A stretch of DNA of 64,000 bases from CANMXU01 sp052030545 (GCF_052030545.1 NZ_JBPDIH010000005.1:186001-250000), one strand, 5' to 3'. Positions 1 to 8,841 are shown, counted from the first letter of the stretch. Program-made: numbers and translations. Notes: a model not told the origin generated them from the letters alone.

Positions 1-1
1 T

Positions 2-607
2 ACTAATTTGCAGGCAATTATTGATGCCTGCAAATTGGAAGATTACCCCGGTGAAGTTGTCGCGGTAATTTCCAACAAAGCAGATGCATACGGCCTAGAA
101 CGCGCAAAGCTTGAAGACATAGCCAACGAGTCATTGTCACATAAAGCGTTTGATAGCCGTGAATTGTATGACCAAGCATTAATTGCAACCATAGATAAAT
201 ACCAACCAGAACTTGTCGTTTTAGCTGGCTTTATGCGCATTTTAACGCCGCAATTTGTTCAGCATTATCAAGGTCGTTTATTAAACATTCACCCTTCTCT
301 ACTGCCTAAATATCAAGGTATGAATACGCATCAGCGTGCCATCGACGCTAAAGATAGCGAACATGGTGTAAGCGTGCACTTTGTTACTGAAGAACTCGAC
401 GGCGGGCCGGTAATTTTACAAGCTAAAGTACCAATCTTTGATGGTGATGTTGCTGACGATTTAGCACAACGTGTTCATGAACAAGAACATCGAATTTATC
501 CGCTTGTGGTGAAATGGTTTTGTCAAAAACGCTTGATAATGACCAACGAGCACGCTTTAATGGATAACAAAGTATTACCTGTAAGTGGTTATGCTAGCGA
601 AGAATAA
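2..607 (+). CDS. purN: Phosphoribosylglycinamide formyltransferase (partial, 5' end outside window)
   Basis: Third step of purine synthesis: transfers a formyl group from 10-formyl-tetrahydrofolate to GAR in the cytoplasm. The reading frame is open to the window edge. The first visible codons read T-N-L-Q-A-I-I, matching the family's glycine-rich start (G-S-N-L-Q-A-I-I in E. coli), so the TTG at position 8 is an internal leucine codon and not a start. About 11 N-terminal residues are missing. The motif NIHPSLLPKYQG carries the catalytic Asn and His (Asn106 and His108 in E. coli numbering; here residues 93 and 95 counted from the TTG, an offset of exactly 13), and ELDGGP carries the catalytic Asp. 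The partner purM would be expected just upstream, outside the window. The next gene follows after 30 bases on the same strand. Confidence 0.96.
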   Translation, partial: TNLQAIIDACKLEDYPGEVVAVISNKADAYGLERAKLEDIANESLSHKAFDSRELYDQALIATIDKYQPELVVLAGFMRILTPQFVQHYQGRLLNIHPSLLPKYQGMNTHQRAIDAKDSEHGVSVHFVTEELDGGPVILQAKVPIFDGDVADDLAQRVHEQEHRIYPLVVKWFCQKRLIMTNEHALMDNKVLPVSGYASEE

Positions 608-637
608 AAATAAAACCTAAGTACACAAGGGCTATTT

Positions 638-1384
638 ATGATCAAAACATTACGTAATTTAAAGCTGTTTAAACTAATACCACTAACCCTAGCGACTATT
701 AGTTATGCAAATTACGCTAATGCTCAACAAAGCAGCCCGCATATTAAACCATTTACTGCAACCTACACCATTATTCACAAGTCAGATCCTGTTGGTACTG
801 GGGTTCGACAACTTAAATACTTAGCCGACAACCAAGCAGAATATAGCTACCATAGCGATATCAAATGGCTGATATTTTCAGATCAACGACAAGAAACATC
901 TCGCGTTAATCTTGTAAATTCAAGTGTAACGCCAGTTGAATATAAATATGCACGAGAAGGTACCGGGCGAGATAAACACTATCACTGGACATTTGATGTA
1001 GCGAATAATAGCGCTGAGGATCTTGGCCGAAATAAAAAACGTGACATAGAATTTCCAAGCGACATTCAAGATAAACTTAGCTATCACTTACAGCATCGAT
1101 TGTCCTTAATTGCCACCCCTACACAAAAAACTTTTACTTATCCGGTGATCAGTACGTCAGGAAAAATTAAAGACTACACTTATCAATACGATGGAGAAGA
1201 AGAGTTGATGCTACCGTATGGTTTGGTAAAAACAATACGGTTTAAACGTGAAGTAACTGAGAAAAAACGAATCACCTATGCGTGGTTTGCGCCAGAGCTT
1301 AACTATTTATTAGTTAAACTCTACCAAATGAAATCAGGTGTTGAACAACTTGAAGCGCAGCTTGCCAAGCTCGAAGAAAACTAA
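638..1384 (+). CDS. DUF3108 family exported protein
   Basis: A 248-residue protein with an N-terminal signal sequence (basic start, hydrophobic segment to about residue 28, cleavage likely near A-N-A-Q). The mature part has the short beta-rich stretches typical of DUF3108 proteins, which often lie directly downstream of purN in gammaproteobacteria. It is probably periplasmic; its function is not established. It is on the same strand as purN with a 30-base gap, so co-transcription is likely. The charged C-terminus (QLEAQLAKLEEN) could form a short helix. Family assignment comes from context and general sequence character, not a search. Confidence 0.7.
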   Translation: MIKTLRNLKLFKLIPLTLATISYANYANAQQSSPHIKPFTATYTIIHKSDPVGTGVRQLKYLADNQAEYSYHSDIKWLIFSDQRQETSRVNLVNSSVTPVEYKYAREGTGRDKHYHWTFDVANNSAEDLGRNKKRDIEFPSDIQDKLSYHLQHRLSLIATPTQKTFTYPVISTSGKIKDYTYQYDGEEELMLPYGLVKTIRFKREVTEKKRITYAWFAPELNYLLVKLYQMKSGVEQLEAQLAKLEEN

Positions 1385-1394
1385 TTTCTAAAGC

Positions 1395-1473
1395 AAGTTC
1401 AGAAAATAAGTTCCATAAATTAGCTCCGAAAGTTAATTCCGAAAACTAATTCCAAAAACGAATGCAAAAAATT
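1395..1473. repeat. Degenerate 13-bp tandem repeat, six units
   Basis: Six successive units of 13, 14, 13, 13, 13 and 13 bases follow the pattern A-A-(G/T)-T-C-C-(G/A)-A-A-A-A-(C/T)-T. They fill the gap between the convergent ends of the DUF3108 gene and the amidotransferase gene, reaching the latter's stop codon. The units have diverged, with AATTCCGAAAACT and AATTCCAAAAACG the closest pair. No strong hairpin or T-tract terminator is visible in it. Confidence 0.6.
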
Positions 1474-2266
1474 AGCCTTTATCGACCTGCTCGCCTGAGG
1501 CGATAGACTCACCTAGCTGAAACAAATGCCACTGCCCTGTTTCCATTTTATGCCACGTTTCATTGTCAGTTAGTGGCCTAGTTGCAATAACGGTTACCAC
1601 ATCGTTTGTTGTTGTTTCTTCTTGAAAATTCACCACCATTTCAGCGTCAATCAAACTCGCTTGACCAAAAGGCGCACGGCGTGTGATCCAATGCAAGTTA
1701 TTACTGCAATAAGCAAACACACATTCGCCATTGGTTAAAATTAAATTAAAAACACCAAGCTTTCTAATTTCGTCACACAAACCAGCAATGAACGTAAACA
1801 GTGTTTTAGCATCTGGCTCTGTCGTAGAAAAACGTACATGAATTTGGTCCATTAACCAACAAAACGCATGTTCACTGTCAGTTTGTCCAACGGGGATATG
1901 ATATTTAACTGGCAACGCTTCTTTAAAATTGGCAAGTTGACCATTATGCGCATACGTCCAATGCCTGCCCCAAATTTGTCGGATAAATGGATGGGTGTTT
2001 TCTAAATTAACTTCACCAGAATTTGCTTGGCGAATATGACAAACAACCGCTTCACTTTTAATTGGGTACTCAGTCACCAAATGAGCGATTGGTGACTTAG
2101 CGCTTGGCAGCGGATCTTTAAAGCTTCGACACCCTTTGCCTTCATAAAACGTAATCCCCCAGCCATCTTTATGTGGGCCAGTGTTGCCGCCGCGCTGCAT
2201 TAAGCCGCTAAAACTAAAACAAATATCGGTTGGTACGTTGGCGCTCATCGCCAGCAGCTCACACAT
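1472..2266 (-). CDS. Class II glutamine amidotransferase (YafJ-like)
   Basis: A 264-residue protein beginning M-C-E-L-L-A-M-S: Cys2 becomes the N-terminal nucleophile after methionine removal, as in Ntn-type class II glutamine amidotransferases, which fixes the start codon. Other family hallmarks are the GPHKDGWG segment near residue 31, HIRQANSG near residue 77, THPF near residue 91 and AHNGQLANF near residue 105. It is a stand-alone amidotransferase domain similar in length to E. coli YafJ (about 255 residues). The acceptor substrate of this family is not well defined. It is convergent with the DUF3108 gene and divergent from fadE. Confidence 0.88.
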   Translation of the reverse strand: MCELLAMSANVPTDICFSFSGLMQRGGNTGPHKDGWGITFYEGKGCRSFKDPLPSAKSPIAHLVTEYPIKSEAVVCHIRQANSGEVNLENTHPFIRQIWGRHWTYAHNGQLANFKEALPVKYHIPVGQTDSEHAFCWLMDQIHVRFSTTEPDAKTLFTFIAGLCDEIRKLGVFNLILTNGECVFAYCSNNLHWITRRAPFGQASLIDAEMVVNFQEETTTNDVVTVIATRPLTDNETWHKMETGQWHLFQLGESIASGEQVDKG

Positions 2267-2375
2267 TTAAACTCCAAAACTTCATCAATATGTCTGACAA
2301 ATATAATACCATTGGCATAGCGATATCATCGATATTTATTTGCCAAAATAATGATTTAGCCTTAATCTTTACTAT

Positions 2376-2392
2376 ATCTGGTCAGACCTTAA
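2376..2392. promoter_or_regulatory. FadR-like operator upstream of fadE
   Basis: The 17-mer ATCTGGTCAGACCTTAA contains the symmetric core TGGTC-A-GACC and closely matches the E. coli/Vibrio FadR box (A-x-C-T-G-G-T-C-x-G-A-C-C-x). It lies about 84 bases before the fadE start. The same core is repeated at 7814-7830 before the other acyl-CoA dehydrogenase. FadR normally represses beta-oxidation genes until long-chain acyl-CoA binds it. No fadR gene is in the window. Confidence 0.8.
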
Positions 2393-2422
2393 TTGAATAA
2401 TCAGAAAACTAATGTAATTCAC

Positions 2423-2450
2423 ATATAAACAATCAAGTAATTGTTTATAT
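2423..2450. promoter_or_regulatory. Perfect 11-bp inverted repeat before fadE
   Basis: ATATAAACAAT and ATTGTTTATAT are perfect inverted copies separated by CAAGTA. The centre lies 40 bases upstream of the fadE GTG start and 52 bases downstream of the centre of the FadR-like box. It could be a second operator or a 5'UTR hairpin. It is AT-rich and followed by AACTATATAAC, not by a T-tract, so a terminator is unlikely. Confidence 0.5.
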
Positions 2451-2475
2451 AACTATATAACCATGAGGATTTATT

Positions 2476-4899
2476 GTGGACTATTGTCTTTGGCTTATCA
2501 CTGCAATCGCGCTATGTTGGTTTATGGCGTACAACCGCAGTTCGTTGGTAACTTTTACTATATCTTTTACTGCCTTAATGCTTTTAGGCACAGTCTTAGA
2601 TCTATTGTCATTTGGCAGTTGGGTAATTTTTGCGGTCATTATCATTCCGCTGAACATTTCAAGTGTACGCAAACAATACATCAGCTTGCCGCTGTTAAAA
2701 ATGTTTCGTTCGATCATGCCTGAAATGTCGCGTACCGAACAAGAGGCACTTGACGCGGGCACGACCTGGTTTGAAGCGGACTTATTTCGCGGTAATCCTG
2801 ATTGGAACAAATTACATAACTACCCACAACCCCGCTTAAGTGCTGAAGAAATTGCCTTTTTAAACGGTCCTGTTGAAAAAGTTTGCAACATGGTTGATGA
2901 CTGGGAAACTTGTCATGAGCGCGCCGATCTATCGCCTGAAGTATGGCAGTACTTAAAAGACAATAAATTTTTTGCCATGATCATTAAAAAGCAATACGGT
3001 GGTTTAGAATTTTGTGCCTACGCACAATCGCAAGTATTGCAAAAGCTCAGCAGTGTTTCTTCTGTGCTCTCCAGTACTGTTGGCGTACCAAATTCTTTAG
3101 GGCCAGGTGAGTTACTGCAGCATTACGGCACTAAAGAGCAACAAGATTATTACTTACCACGTTTAGCCCGTGGAGAAGAAATTCCCTGTTTTGCATTGAC
3201 TAGCCCAGAGGCAGGATCTGATGCCGGCGCGATCCCTGATTTTGGCATCGTCTGTAAAGGCGAGTTTGAAGGCAAAGAAGTGCTGGGCATGAAACTCACG
3301 TGGGATAAACGTTATATCACACTAGCACCAGTTGCCACTGTATTAGGATTGGCATTTAAACTACAAGATCCAGATAAATTATTAGGTGATACCGTAGACT
3401 TGGGCATCACATGTGCGTTAATTCCTACCGATATTGACGGCGTTATTATTGGTCGCCGTCACTTTCCATTAAACGTCACCTTCCAAAATGGTCCTACCCA
3501 AGGTAATGAAGTCTTTGTGCCGATAGATTACATTATTGGCGGTGCAGAAATGGCCGGTCAAGGTTGGCGCATGCTCGTTGAATGTTTATCCGTGGGTCGT
3601 GCAATTACTTTACCGTCTAACAGTGCTGGTGGGGTAAAATCTATCGCCTTAGCAACAGGTGCCTATAGCCGAATTCGCCGTCAGTTCAAACTACCTATTG
3701 GTAAAATGGAAGGCGTTGAAGAAGCCCTTGCACGAATTGGTGGTAATGCTTACCTGATGGATGCGGTTACCACGATGTCGACGGGTGCAATTGATTTAGG
3801 TGAGAAACCTTCAGTTATTTCTGCAATTTGTAAATACCATTTAACTGAAAAACTTCGTGCATGTGTTAGCGATGCTATGGATGTTCACGGTGGTAAAGGC
3901 GTCTGTTTAGGGCCAAACAATTACCTTGGTCGCGGTTACCAAGGTGCTCCAATTGCCATAACGGTTGAAGGTGCCAATATTTTAACGCGTAGCATGATTA
4001 TATACGGGCAAGGTGCAATTCGCTGTCACCCGTATGTTTTAGCTGAGCTAGAAGCTGCAAAACAAGAAAATGATCAACAAGCATTAGAAGACTTTGACCA
4101 CGCCCTATTTGGTCATGTCGGTTTTGCCATTAGTAATATTTTACGTAGCGCATGGTTTTCAGTGTCAGGTGCTCGAGTATTAAGCACACCATTTAATGAT
4201 AAAACACGTCGTTACTATCAACTGATGACCCGTTTTAGTACCAACCTTGCCATGCTGTCTGATATTGCCATGTTGGTACTTGGTGGCGATCTTAAACGCC
4301 GCGAGCGAATTTCAGCCCGTCTAGGCGATATTTTAAGTTACCTTTATTTATCTTCGGCAACACTTAAACGTTACCAAGATGAAGGTCGACAAATTGAAGA
4401 CTTTCCGCTGGTGCAATGGGCATTGGAAGATTCATTATTTAAAACGCAACAGGCTATTGATGAGTTATTATCTAATTTCCCAAATAAAGCCGTAGCATTT
4501 GCACTTAGAGCTATTATCTTCCCATTTGGCACTTGGTTGACTAAACCTTCTGATATCACCGATCACAAAGTTGCTAAAATACTGCAAACGCCAGGTGCAA
4601 CCAGAGATCGATTAGGTGAAGGACAATACCTTACTCAAGAGCCTGGCAATTTGATGGGTGACTTGGAAAAGACCTTAACTGATATTCTGCGTTGTGAACC
4701 ACTATTTGAAAAAGTGTGCCAAGCGGTCGGTGAAAAGCTACCATTTTATCGACTCGATTTAGTTGCTGAAAAGGGATTAGCGGCAAATGCAATCAATCAA
4801 GAAGAGGCTGACTTGCTTATTCAAACAGAAAAAGCACGAAAAGCAGTAATCGATGTTGATGATTTTGACAATAAAGAACTGGCCATAAACGCTGATTAA
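2476..4899 (+). CDS. fadE: Long acyl-CoA dehydrogenase FadE
   Basis: First step of fatty-acid beta-oxidation: FAD-dependent formation of trans-2-enoyl-CoA. At 807 residues it matches the enterobacterial FadE type (about 814). Two N-terminal hydrophobic segments (about residues 1-20 and 25-60) suggest inner-membrane anchoring. The acyl-CoA dehydrogenase core follows, with the FAD/substrate motif CFALTSPEAGSD near residue 240 and VEGANILTR near residue 500. A C-terminal DUF1974-type helical region completes it. The start is GTG at 2476, supported by AGGA about 6 bases upstream; the overlapping ATG at 2463 opens a different, short frame. A FadR-like box lies upstream and a terminator at 4929-4968 follows. 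Confidence 0.96.
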   Translation: MDYCLWLITAIALCWFMAYNRSSLVTFTISFTALMLLGTVLDLLSFGSWVIFAVIIIPLNISSVRKQYISLPLLKMFRSIMPEMSRTEQEALDAGTTWFEADLFRGNPDWNKLHNYPQPRLSAEEIAFLNGPVEKVCNMVDDWETCHERADLSPEVWQYLKDNKFFAMIIKKQYGGLEFCAYAQSQVLQKLSSVSSVLSSTVGVPNSLGPGELLQHYGTKEQQDYYLPRLARGEEIPCFALTSPEAGSDAGAIPDFGIVCKGEFEGKEVLGMKLTWDKRYITLAPVATVLGLAFKLQDPDKLLGDTVDLGITCALIPTDIDGVIIGRRHFPLNVTFQNGPTQGNEVFVPIDYIIGGAEMAGQGWRMLVECLSVGRAITLPSNSAGGVKSIALATGAYSRIRRQFKLPIGKMEGVEEALARIGGNAYLMDAVTTMSTGAIDLGEKPSVISAICKYHLTEKLRACVSDAMDVHGGKGVCLGPNNYLGRGYQGAPIAITVEGANILTRSMIIYGQGAIRCHPYVLAELEAAKQENDQQALEDFDHALFGHVGFAISNILRSAWFSVSGARVLSTPFNDKTRRYYQLMTRFSTNLAMLSDIAMLVLGGDLKRRERISARLGDILSYLYLSSATLKRYQDEGRQIEDFPLVQWALEDSLFKTQQAIDELLSNFPNKAVAFALRAIIFPFGTWLTKPSDITDHKVAKILQTPGATRDRLGEGQYLTQEPGNLMGDLEKTLTDILRCEPLFEKVCQAVGEKLPFYRLDLVAEKGLAANAINQEEADLLIQTEKARKAVIDVDDFDNKELAINAD

Positions 4900-4928
4900 G
4901 CGCACAAAAAAACATTAACAACTTAACT

Positions 4929-4968
4929 AAACCTATGACTTAACTTACGAAAATTCATAGGTTTTTTT
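4929..4968 (+). terminator. Rho-independent terminator after fadE
   Basis: Stem AAACCTATGA / TCATAGGTTT with a 16-base loop, followed by a run of T residues, 30 bases after the fadE stop codon. Confidence 0.8.
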
Positions 4969-5153
4969 GTGCTTAACGTATAATTATTTATTGTAGATAA
5001 CCTAAAGTAAATCACATCAAAAAATGTCTTTTACAATTAAAAACCAGTTATTTTATTTTATATCAATAAGTTATAGAGCAATTGTAACAAAGATTTGTAC
5101 TTATATTAAAAAAAGGTTAATTTAGCATTACCGTTAATAAGTTAATTTTACCT

Positions 5154-5822
5154 ATGTCAGAAGCAACCGAATCTACTACTGTTAAACGCAGATCTAAAGG
5201 CGAAAAAACTCGCGCTTTAATCTTAAAGTCTGCTATTGAAGTACTTGCTCATAACGGAGTCAAAGGTACTACCCATCGCGCTGTTGCCGCCCATGCAAAT
5301 ATTCAATTATCGCTAACTACTTATTATTTCAAAGATATTCAAGAACTTGTTTATGAAGCGTTTTTACTTAGCAGTAAAAAAGCGGTTGAGAACATTACGC
5401 CAACATGGGATCGATTATTTGAAGAAATTGAAAGCCATGACAAAACTTCTCTGCGCAAAATGACTGTTAAACAAGACTTATGTAACAAGCTAACCGACTT
5501 AGCTGCAGAGTATTTATATAATAAAATTATTGCAGACCCGATTGAGCTTTCTGCTGAACAATTAATGTTTGCCGAAGCTAATTTTAATCCTAAATTGTTA
5601 CCGGTTATTGAACATCACCGACAAGAACTGTTAAAGCCATGTCTTAAGTTCTGTCGTTATTTCAATAAGAAATCTGCTGAGGTCGATGCAGATATTATGT
5701 TGACTGTATTTAGCCAGCTCGAATATAGAAATTTATCACTAACACCTGAAGAATTAAGCCTTGAACACATTCGCACTATTACCCATCGAATGTTTGCCAT
5801 GTTAATGCGTTTAAAGCCCTAA
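5154..5822 (+). CDS. TetR/AcrR family transcriptional regulator
   Basis: A 222-residue protein with an N-terminal TetR helix-turn-helix at about residues 17-65: the segment R-A-L-I-L-K-S-A-I-E-V-L then G-V-K-G-T-T-H-R-A-V-A-A, ending in the typical L-T-T-Y-Y-F-K recognition helix. The remaining roughly 150 residues form the ligand-binding helical part and do not identify a ligand. It lies between two acyl-CoA dehydrogenase genes, so a role in fatty-acid metabolism is plausible but inferred. No convincing palindromic operator was seen in the 185-base upstream gap, which is very AT-rich. There is no strong Shine-Dalgarno sequence before the chosen ATG. Confidence 0.88.
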   Translation: MSEATESTTVKRRSKGEKTRALILKSAIEVLAHNGVKGTTHRAVAAHANIQLSLTTYYFKDIQELVYEAFLLSSKKAVENITPTWDRLFEEIESHDKTSLRKMTVKQDLCNKLTDLAAEYLYNKIIADPIELSAEQLMFAEANFNPKLLPVIEHHRQELLKPCLKFCRYFNKKSAEVDADIMLTVFSQLEYRNLSLTPEELSLEHIRTITHRMFAMLMRLKP

Positions 5823-5834
5823 AATATAAGCACA

Positions 5835-5865
5835 AAAAAAGCGCCAATTAAATTAAGGCGCTTTT
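5835..5865 (+). terminator. Rho-independent terminator after the TetR gene
   Basis: Stem AAAAGCGCC / GGCGCTTTT with an 11-base loop, beginning 15 bases after the TetR stop codon; followed by C-A-T-C then T residues. Confidence 0.8.
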
Positions 5866-5885
5866 CATCTTTTTATACATTCTAA

Positions 5886-5919
5886 ATAAATAGGTTCATA
5901 AAAGCATGAACCTATTTAT
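5886..5919 (-). terminator. Hairpin/terminator after the minus-strand acyl-CoA dehydrogenase
   Basis: A perfect 14-bp inverted repeat, ATAAATAGGTTCAT and ATGAACCTATTTAT, with a 6-base loop. It lies 10 bases beyond the stop codon of the minus-strand gene. Read on the minus strand the 3' arm ends in TTTATTT, compatible with intrinsic termination. Confidence 0.65.
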
Positions 5920-5928
5920 ATCAATCAA

Positions 5929-7746
5929 CTAAAACGAAAGTAATTCCTGATCAAGTTGCATTAAGCTTTTTGGATCCGCCATCATCGTTGCTGCCAATGA
6001 CTTAGTGCGTGGTAACATCATTTCAAAATAAAACTCAGCGGTTTTAATTTTAGCTCGATAAAAATCTCTGTTTTCAACGTCTGTTGCGAGTTTTTCATAA
6101 GCCGCTTGTGCCATTTGTGCCCAGAAGTAAGCCATAACAACGTATCCGGAATACATTAGGTAATCGACCGAGGCAGACCCGACAACATCACGATTTTTCT
6201 TCGCTTTCAGTGCAATACGCAATGAGTATTGCTGCCAGTTTGCAACCGCTTTGCTTAACGGCCAAATAAATTTATTCATGCCGCGTTTATGTGGATTGCT
6301 CGAGACCATACTTTTGTCTTTACAGAAAACTAAAATTTCTTTAGCAAAGTTTTTCAAAGACTTGCCGCGATTTAGTAAAATCTTACGACCTAATAAATCT
6401 AACGCCTGAATACCTGTCGTGCCTTCATACAAAGTAGAAATACGAACATCACGAACAATTTGTTCCATGCCCCATTCTTGAATATAACCATGACCACCAA
6501 AAATTTGCATACCATGGCTTGCACTTTCACAGCCCAGCTCAGTCATAAAGGCTTTTAAAATTGGCGTGATAAAACCTAAACGGTCATCGGCAATTTTACG
6601 CTCTTCTTCGGTTTGGCCTTGTTCGACAATATCGACAAGTTGCGAGGTATAATAAATCATCGCGCGCCCGCCTTCGGCAATGGCTTTTTGAGTCATTAGC
6701 ATTTTGCGAACATCAGGATGAACAATAATTGGATCTGCCACTAACTCTGGATTTTTCTTACCCGTTAAAGAACGCATAGATAAGCGCTCTTTAGCATAGG
6801 CAAGTGAGTTTTGGTAAGCCAACTCAGAGGCACACAAACCTTGTAATGCGGTACCAACGCGCGCGGTATTCATAAAGGTAAACATACATTCTAGGCCTTT
6901 ATTTTCTGGCCCTATTAATACACCTTTTGAATTATCAAAATTAAGAACCGCCGTTGCCGACGCTTTAATGCCCATTTTATGTTCAATGGAACCACACGTC
7001 ACATTATTGCTTTCACCTAAGTTACCTTGTTGGTCAACTTGAACTTTAGGCACGATAAACAACGAAATACCACGAGTCCCCGCAGGTGCGTCGGGCAAGC
7101 GAGCTAATACAATGTGAATAATGTTTTCGGTAAGATCGTGCTCACCTGCAGAAATAAATATTTTTGTACCAGTAACATTATAAGTGCCGTCACCATTTGG
7201 CACCGCTTTAGTTTTCACCTGCCCTAAATCTGTACCGCACTGAGGCTCGGTTAAACACATGGTGCCTGTCCATGTACCTTCGGTTAGACGAGTTAAATAC
7301 AATTCTTTTTGTTCTTTACTGCCATGAGTATGCACAGTGTTCATCGCACCATGGCTAAGACCAGGGTACATCGCCCAAGACCAGTTAGCTGTTGCCATCA
7401 TTTCTTGTTTTGCCATGCCCATCGACGGTGGTAAGCCCTGCCCGCCATAATCAACAGGATGCGATAAACTTTGCCAACCACCAGCAACATATTGATCATA
7501 CGCTTCTTTAAAGCCTTTAGGTGTGGTTACTTTGCCATTGTCAAAAGTACAGCCTTCTTGGTCGCCACTTTGGTTAAGTGGTAAAAGCTCATTTTCACTG
7601 AATTTGGCGCATTCTTGAAAAATAGCATCGACTAAGTCTGGGGTCGCTTCTTCAAAGTCAGGATTTTTTTGATAATGTCCGTAATAATCAAATACATCTT
7701 CAAATAAAAACTTAATATCCATCAAAGGCGCTTTATAACTTAGCAT
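5929..7746 (-). CDS. Acyl-CoA dehydrogenase, 600-residue DmdC-like type
   Basis: A FAD-dependent acyl-CoA dehydrogenase of 605 residues. It has the extra N-terminal segment (YKAPLMDIKFLFEDVF at the start) and C-terminal extension of the group that includes methylthiopropionyl-CoA dehydrogenase DmdC and related fatty acyl-CoA dehydrogenases. Core motifs are MCLTEPQCGTDLG near residue 165, GGHGYIQEWGMEQIVRD near residue 420, and TLYEGTTGIQ near residue 440, whose Glu aligns with the catalytic base of medium-chain acyl-CoA dehydrogenase. Substrate cannot be read from sequence; beta-oxidation is more likely than DMSP use because a FadR-like box precedes it and FadE lies nearby. It converges on the TetR gene. 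Confidence 0.92.
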   Translation of the reverse strand: MLSYKAPLMDIKFLFEDVFDYYGHYQKNPDFEEATPDLVDAIFQECAKFSENELLPLNQSGDQEGCTFDNGKVTTPKGFKEAYDQYVAGGWQSLSHPVDYGGQGLPPSMGMAKQEMMATANWSWAMYPGLSHGAMNTVHTHGSKEQKELYLTRLTEGTWTGTMCLTEPQCGTDLGQVKTKAVPNGDGTYNVTGTKIFISAGEHDLTENIIHIVLARLPDAPAGTRGISLFIVPKVQVDQQGNLGESNNVTCGSIEHKMGIKASATAVLNFDNSKGVLIGPENKGLECMFTFMNTARVGTALQGLCASELAYQNSLAYAKERLSMRSLTGKKNPELVADPIIVHPDVRKMLMTQKAIAEGGRAMIYYTSQLVDIVEQGQTEEERKIADDRLGFITPILKAFMTELGCESASHGMQIFGGHGYIQEWGMEQIVRDVRISTLYEGTTGIQALDLLGRKILLNRGKSLKNFAKEILVFCKDKSMVSSNPHKRGMNKFIWPLSKAVANWQQYSLRIALKAKKNRDVVGSASVDYLMYSGYVVMAYFWAQMAQAAYEKLATDVENRDFYRAKIKTAEFYFEMMLPRTKSLAATMMADPKSLMQLDQELLSF

Positions 7747-8136
7747 AAGTGAACTCCGTATAATTTGTATCTACAAATGAGTGTAGTTAATTTTTTTATA
7801 GTCACCACAGATTAACTGGTCAGACCACGAGATGCAAATTTTATTTAGTCACTAAAATAATAATCGCTATAAAACATCTCATTAAAAACACTGCGCTAAT
7901 GGTGCTAACTATGGGAGCTTAGCCCAATGAATAATTGTTTAATCTGTAACGGTTTACATCAGCATTTGTTATTTCATTAACAATGAATAAATTTTACCTT
8001 TCAATTATTTACTTCTATATTTTGACTAGGTGGCTTAGCCATTTAAGCGTAGTAGATTCATCAGAAACTGTATCGTTATCAAATAAAAAAACGTGTTTAC
8101 TTACTCAACCATTAGTAAACAAATAAGGAAACTAAG
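7747..8136. other. 390-base divergent intergenic region
   Basis: Holds the promoters of the minus-strand acyl-CoA dehydrogenase and the plus-strand outer-membrane protein gene. The only recognisable site is the FadR-like box at 7814-7830. The rest is AT-rich, without an ORF or repeat I can support; a short out-of-frame ORF around 8093 is overlapped by the real gene starting at 8137. Confidence 0.5.
7814..7830. promoter_or_regulatory. FadR-like operator upstream of the second acyl-CoA dehydrogenase
   Basis: AACTGGTCAGACCACGA carries the same TGGTC-A-GACC core as the site at 2376-2392 and matches the FadR consensus (AACTGGTCxGACC). It lies 68 bases upstream of the start of the 5929-7746 gene, a position suited to repression. 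Confidence 0.8.
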
Positions 8137-8841
8137 ATGGTTAGACTTACACTTATCACAATCACTTTTTGGCTATTTTGTAACAATGCGCTTGCCAAGC
8201 AATTATGGAGTGATGCCAGTATTAGTTATTTATATGGCAGTAACTACGAAGTGGGTGATGATGAAAAATCAGTAATGACACTAGAGCATGCTAGCGGCCA
8301 TACCTGGGGCAGCACTTTTACTTTTGTTGACCGCTTACATGATCATAATTTAGGTGGTAATGAAACCTATGGTGAAATTTCAGCGAATATTGACCTAGCT
8401 GAGTTTGAAAATAGTTGGGTAAATAAATTCTATGTCTCACCGCAGTTAGAGTTTGGCTCAAATCCTTTCAATAATTTTAACAATGTTTTGTACGGTGTTG
8501 GCGTACGTTTGAATGTGCCTAAAGCTAAATATGTGAATGTTACGCTTTACCGCAGAAATAACGACTTAATTGACGACAATAACCAAGTCACCATTGTTTG
8601 GGCTTTTCAGCTAACAAATAATATCGTTTATGATGGTTTTACAGATATCGTCGACAGTAACAGCGAACGCGATTCACAATACAACATCACTTCGCAATTA
8701 AAATACGATATTGGCCAACATTTCAATATCAGTAAAAGTACACTTTACTTAGGTATTGAATACACCTATTGGCACAACAAGTTTGGTATCGACGGTATTA
8801 CCGAAAATAATGCCAACTTTTTAGTTAAATGGCACCTTTAA
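8137..8841 (+). CDS. Tsx/OmpK-like (DUF5020-type) outer-membrane protein
   Basis: A 234-residue exported protein with a signal peptide ending at A-L-A-K (about residue 21). The mature part consists of alternating amphipathic beta-strands (LWSDASISYLYGSNYEV, FYVSPQLEFGSNPF, TLYLGIEYTYWHNKFG) and ends in N-F-L-V-K-W-H-L, close to the usual aromatic-ended outer-membrane insertion signal. Size and the N-terminal W-S-D-x-S-I-x-Y-L-Y-G-S pattern suit the nucleoside-channel Tsx/OmpK superfamily. GGAAACTAAG precedes the ATG. The beta-helix and esterase genes follow on the same strand after 181 bases, so a shared uptake role is possible but inferred. Confidence 0.7.
   Translation: MVRLTLITITFWLFCNNALAKQLWSDASISYLYGSNYEVGDDEKSVMTLEHASGHTWGSTFTFVDRLHDHNLGGNETYGEISANIDLAEFENSWVNKFYVSPQLEFGSNPFNNFNNVLYGVGVRLNVPKAKYVNVTLYRRNNDLIDDNNQVTIVWAFQLTNNIVYDGFTDIVDSNSERDSQYNITSQLKYDIGQHFNISKSTLYLGIEYTYWHNKFGIDGITENNANFLVKWHL

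Noticed and set aside
2463..2723. An ATG-started ORF just ahead of fadE
   Set aside because: It overlaps fadE in another frame; the fadE frame with GTG at 2476 has the right N-terminal membrane segments and Shine-Dalgarno sequence.
5929..7746. DMSP-specific methylthiopropionyl-CoA dehydrogenase DmdC
   Set aside because: The length class fits, but no dmdA, dmdB or dmdD is nearby and the FadR-like box points to general fatty-acid oxidation.
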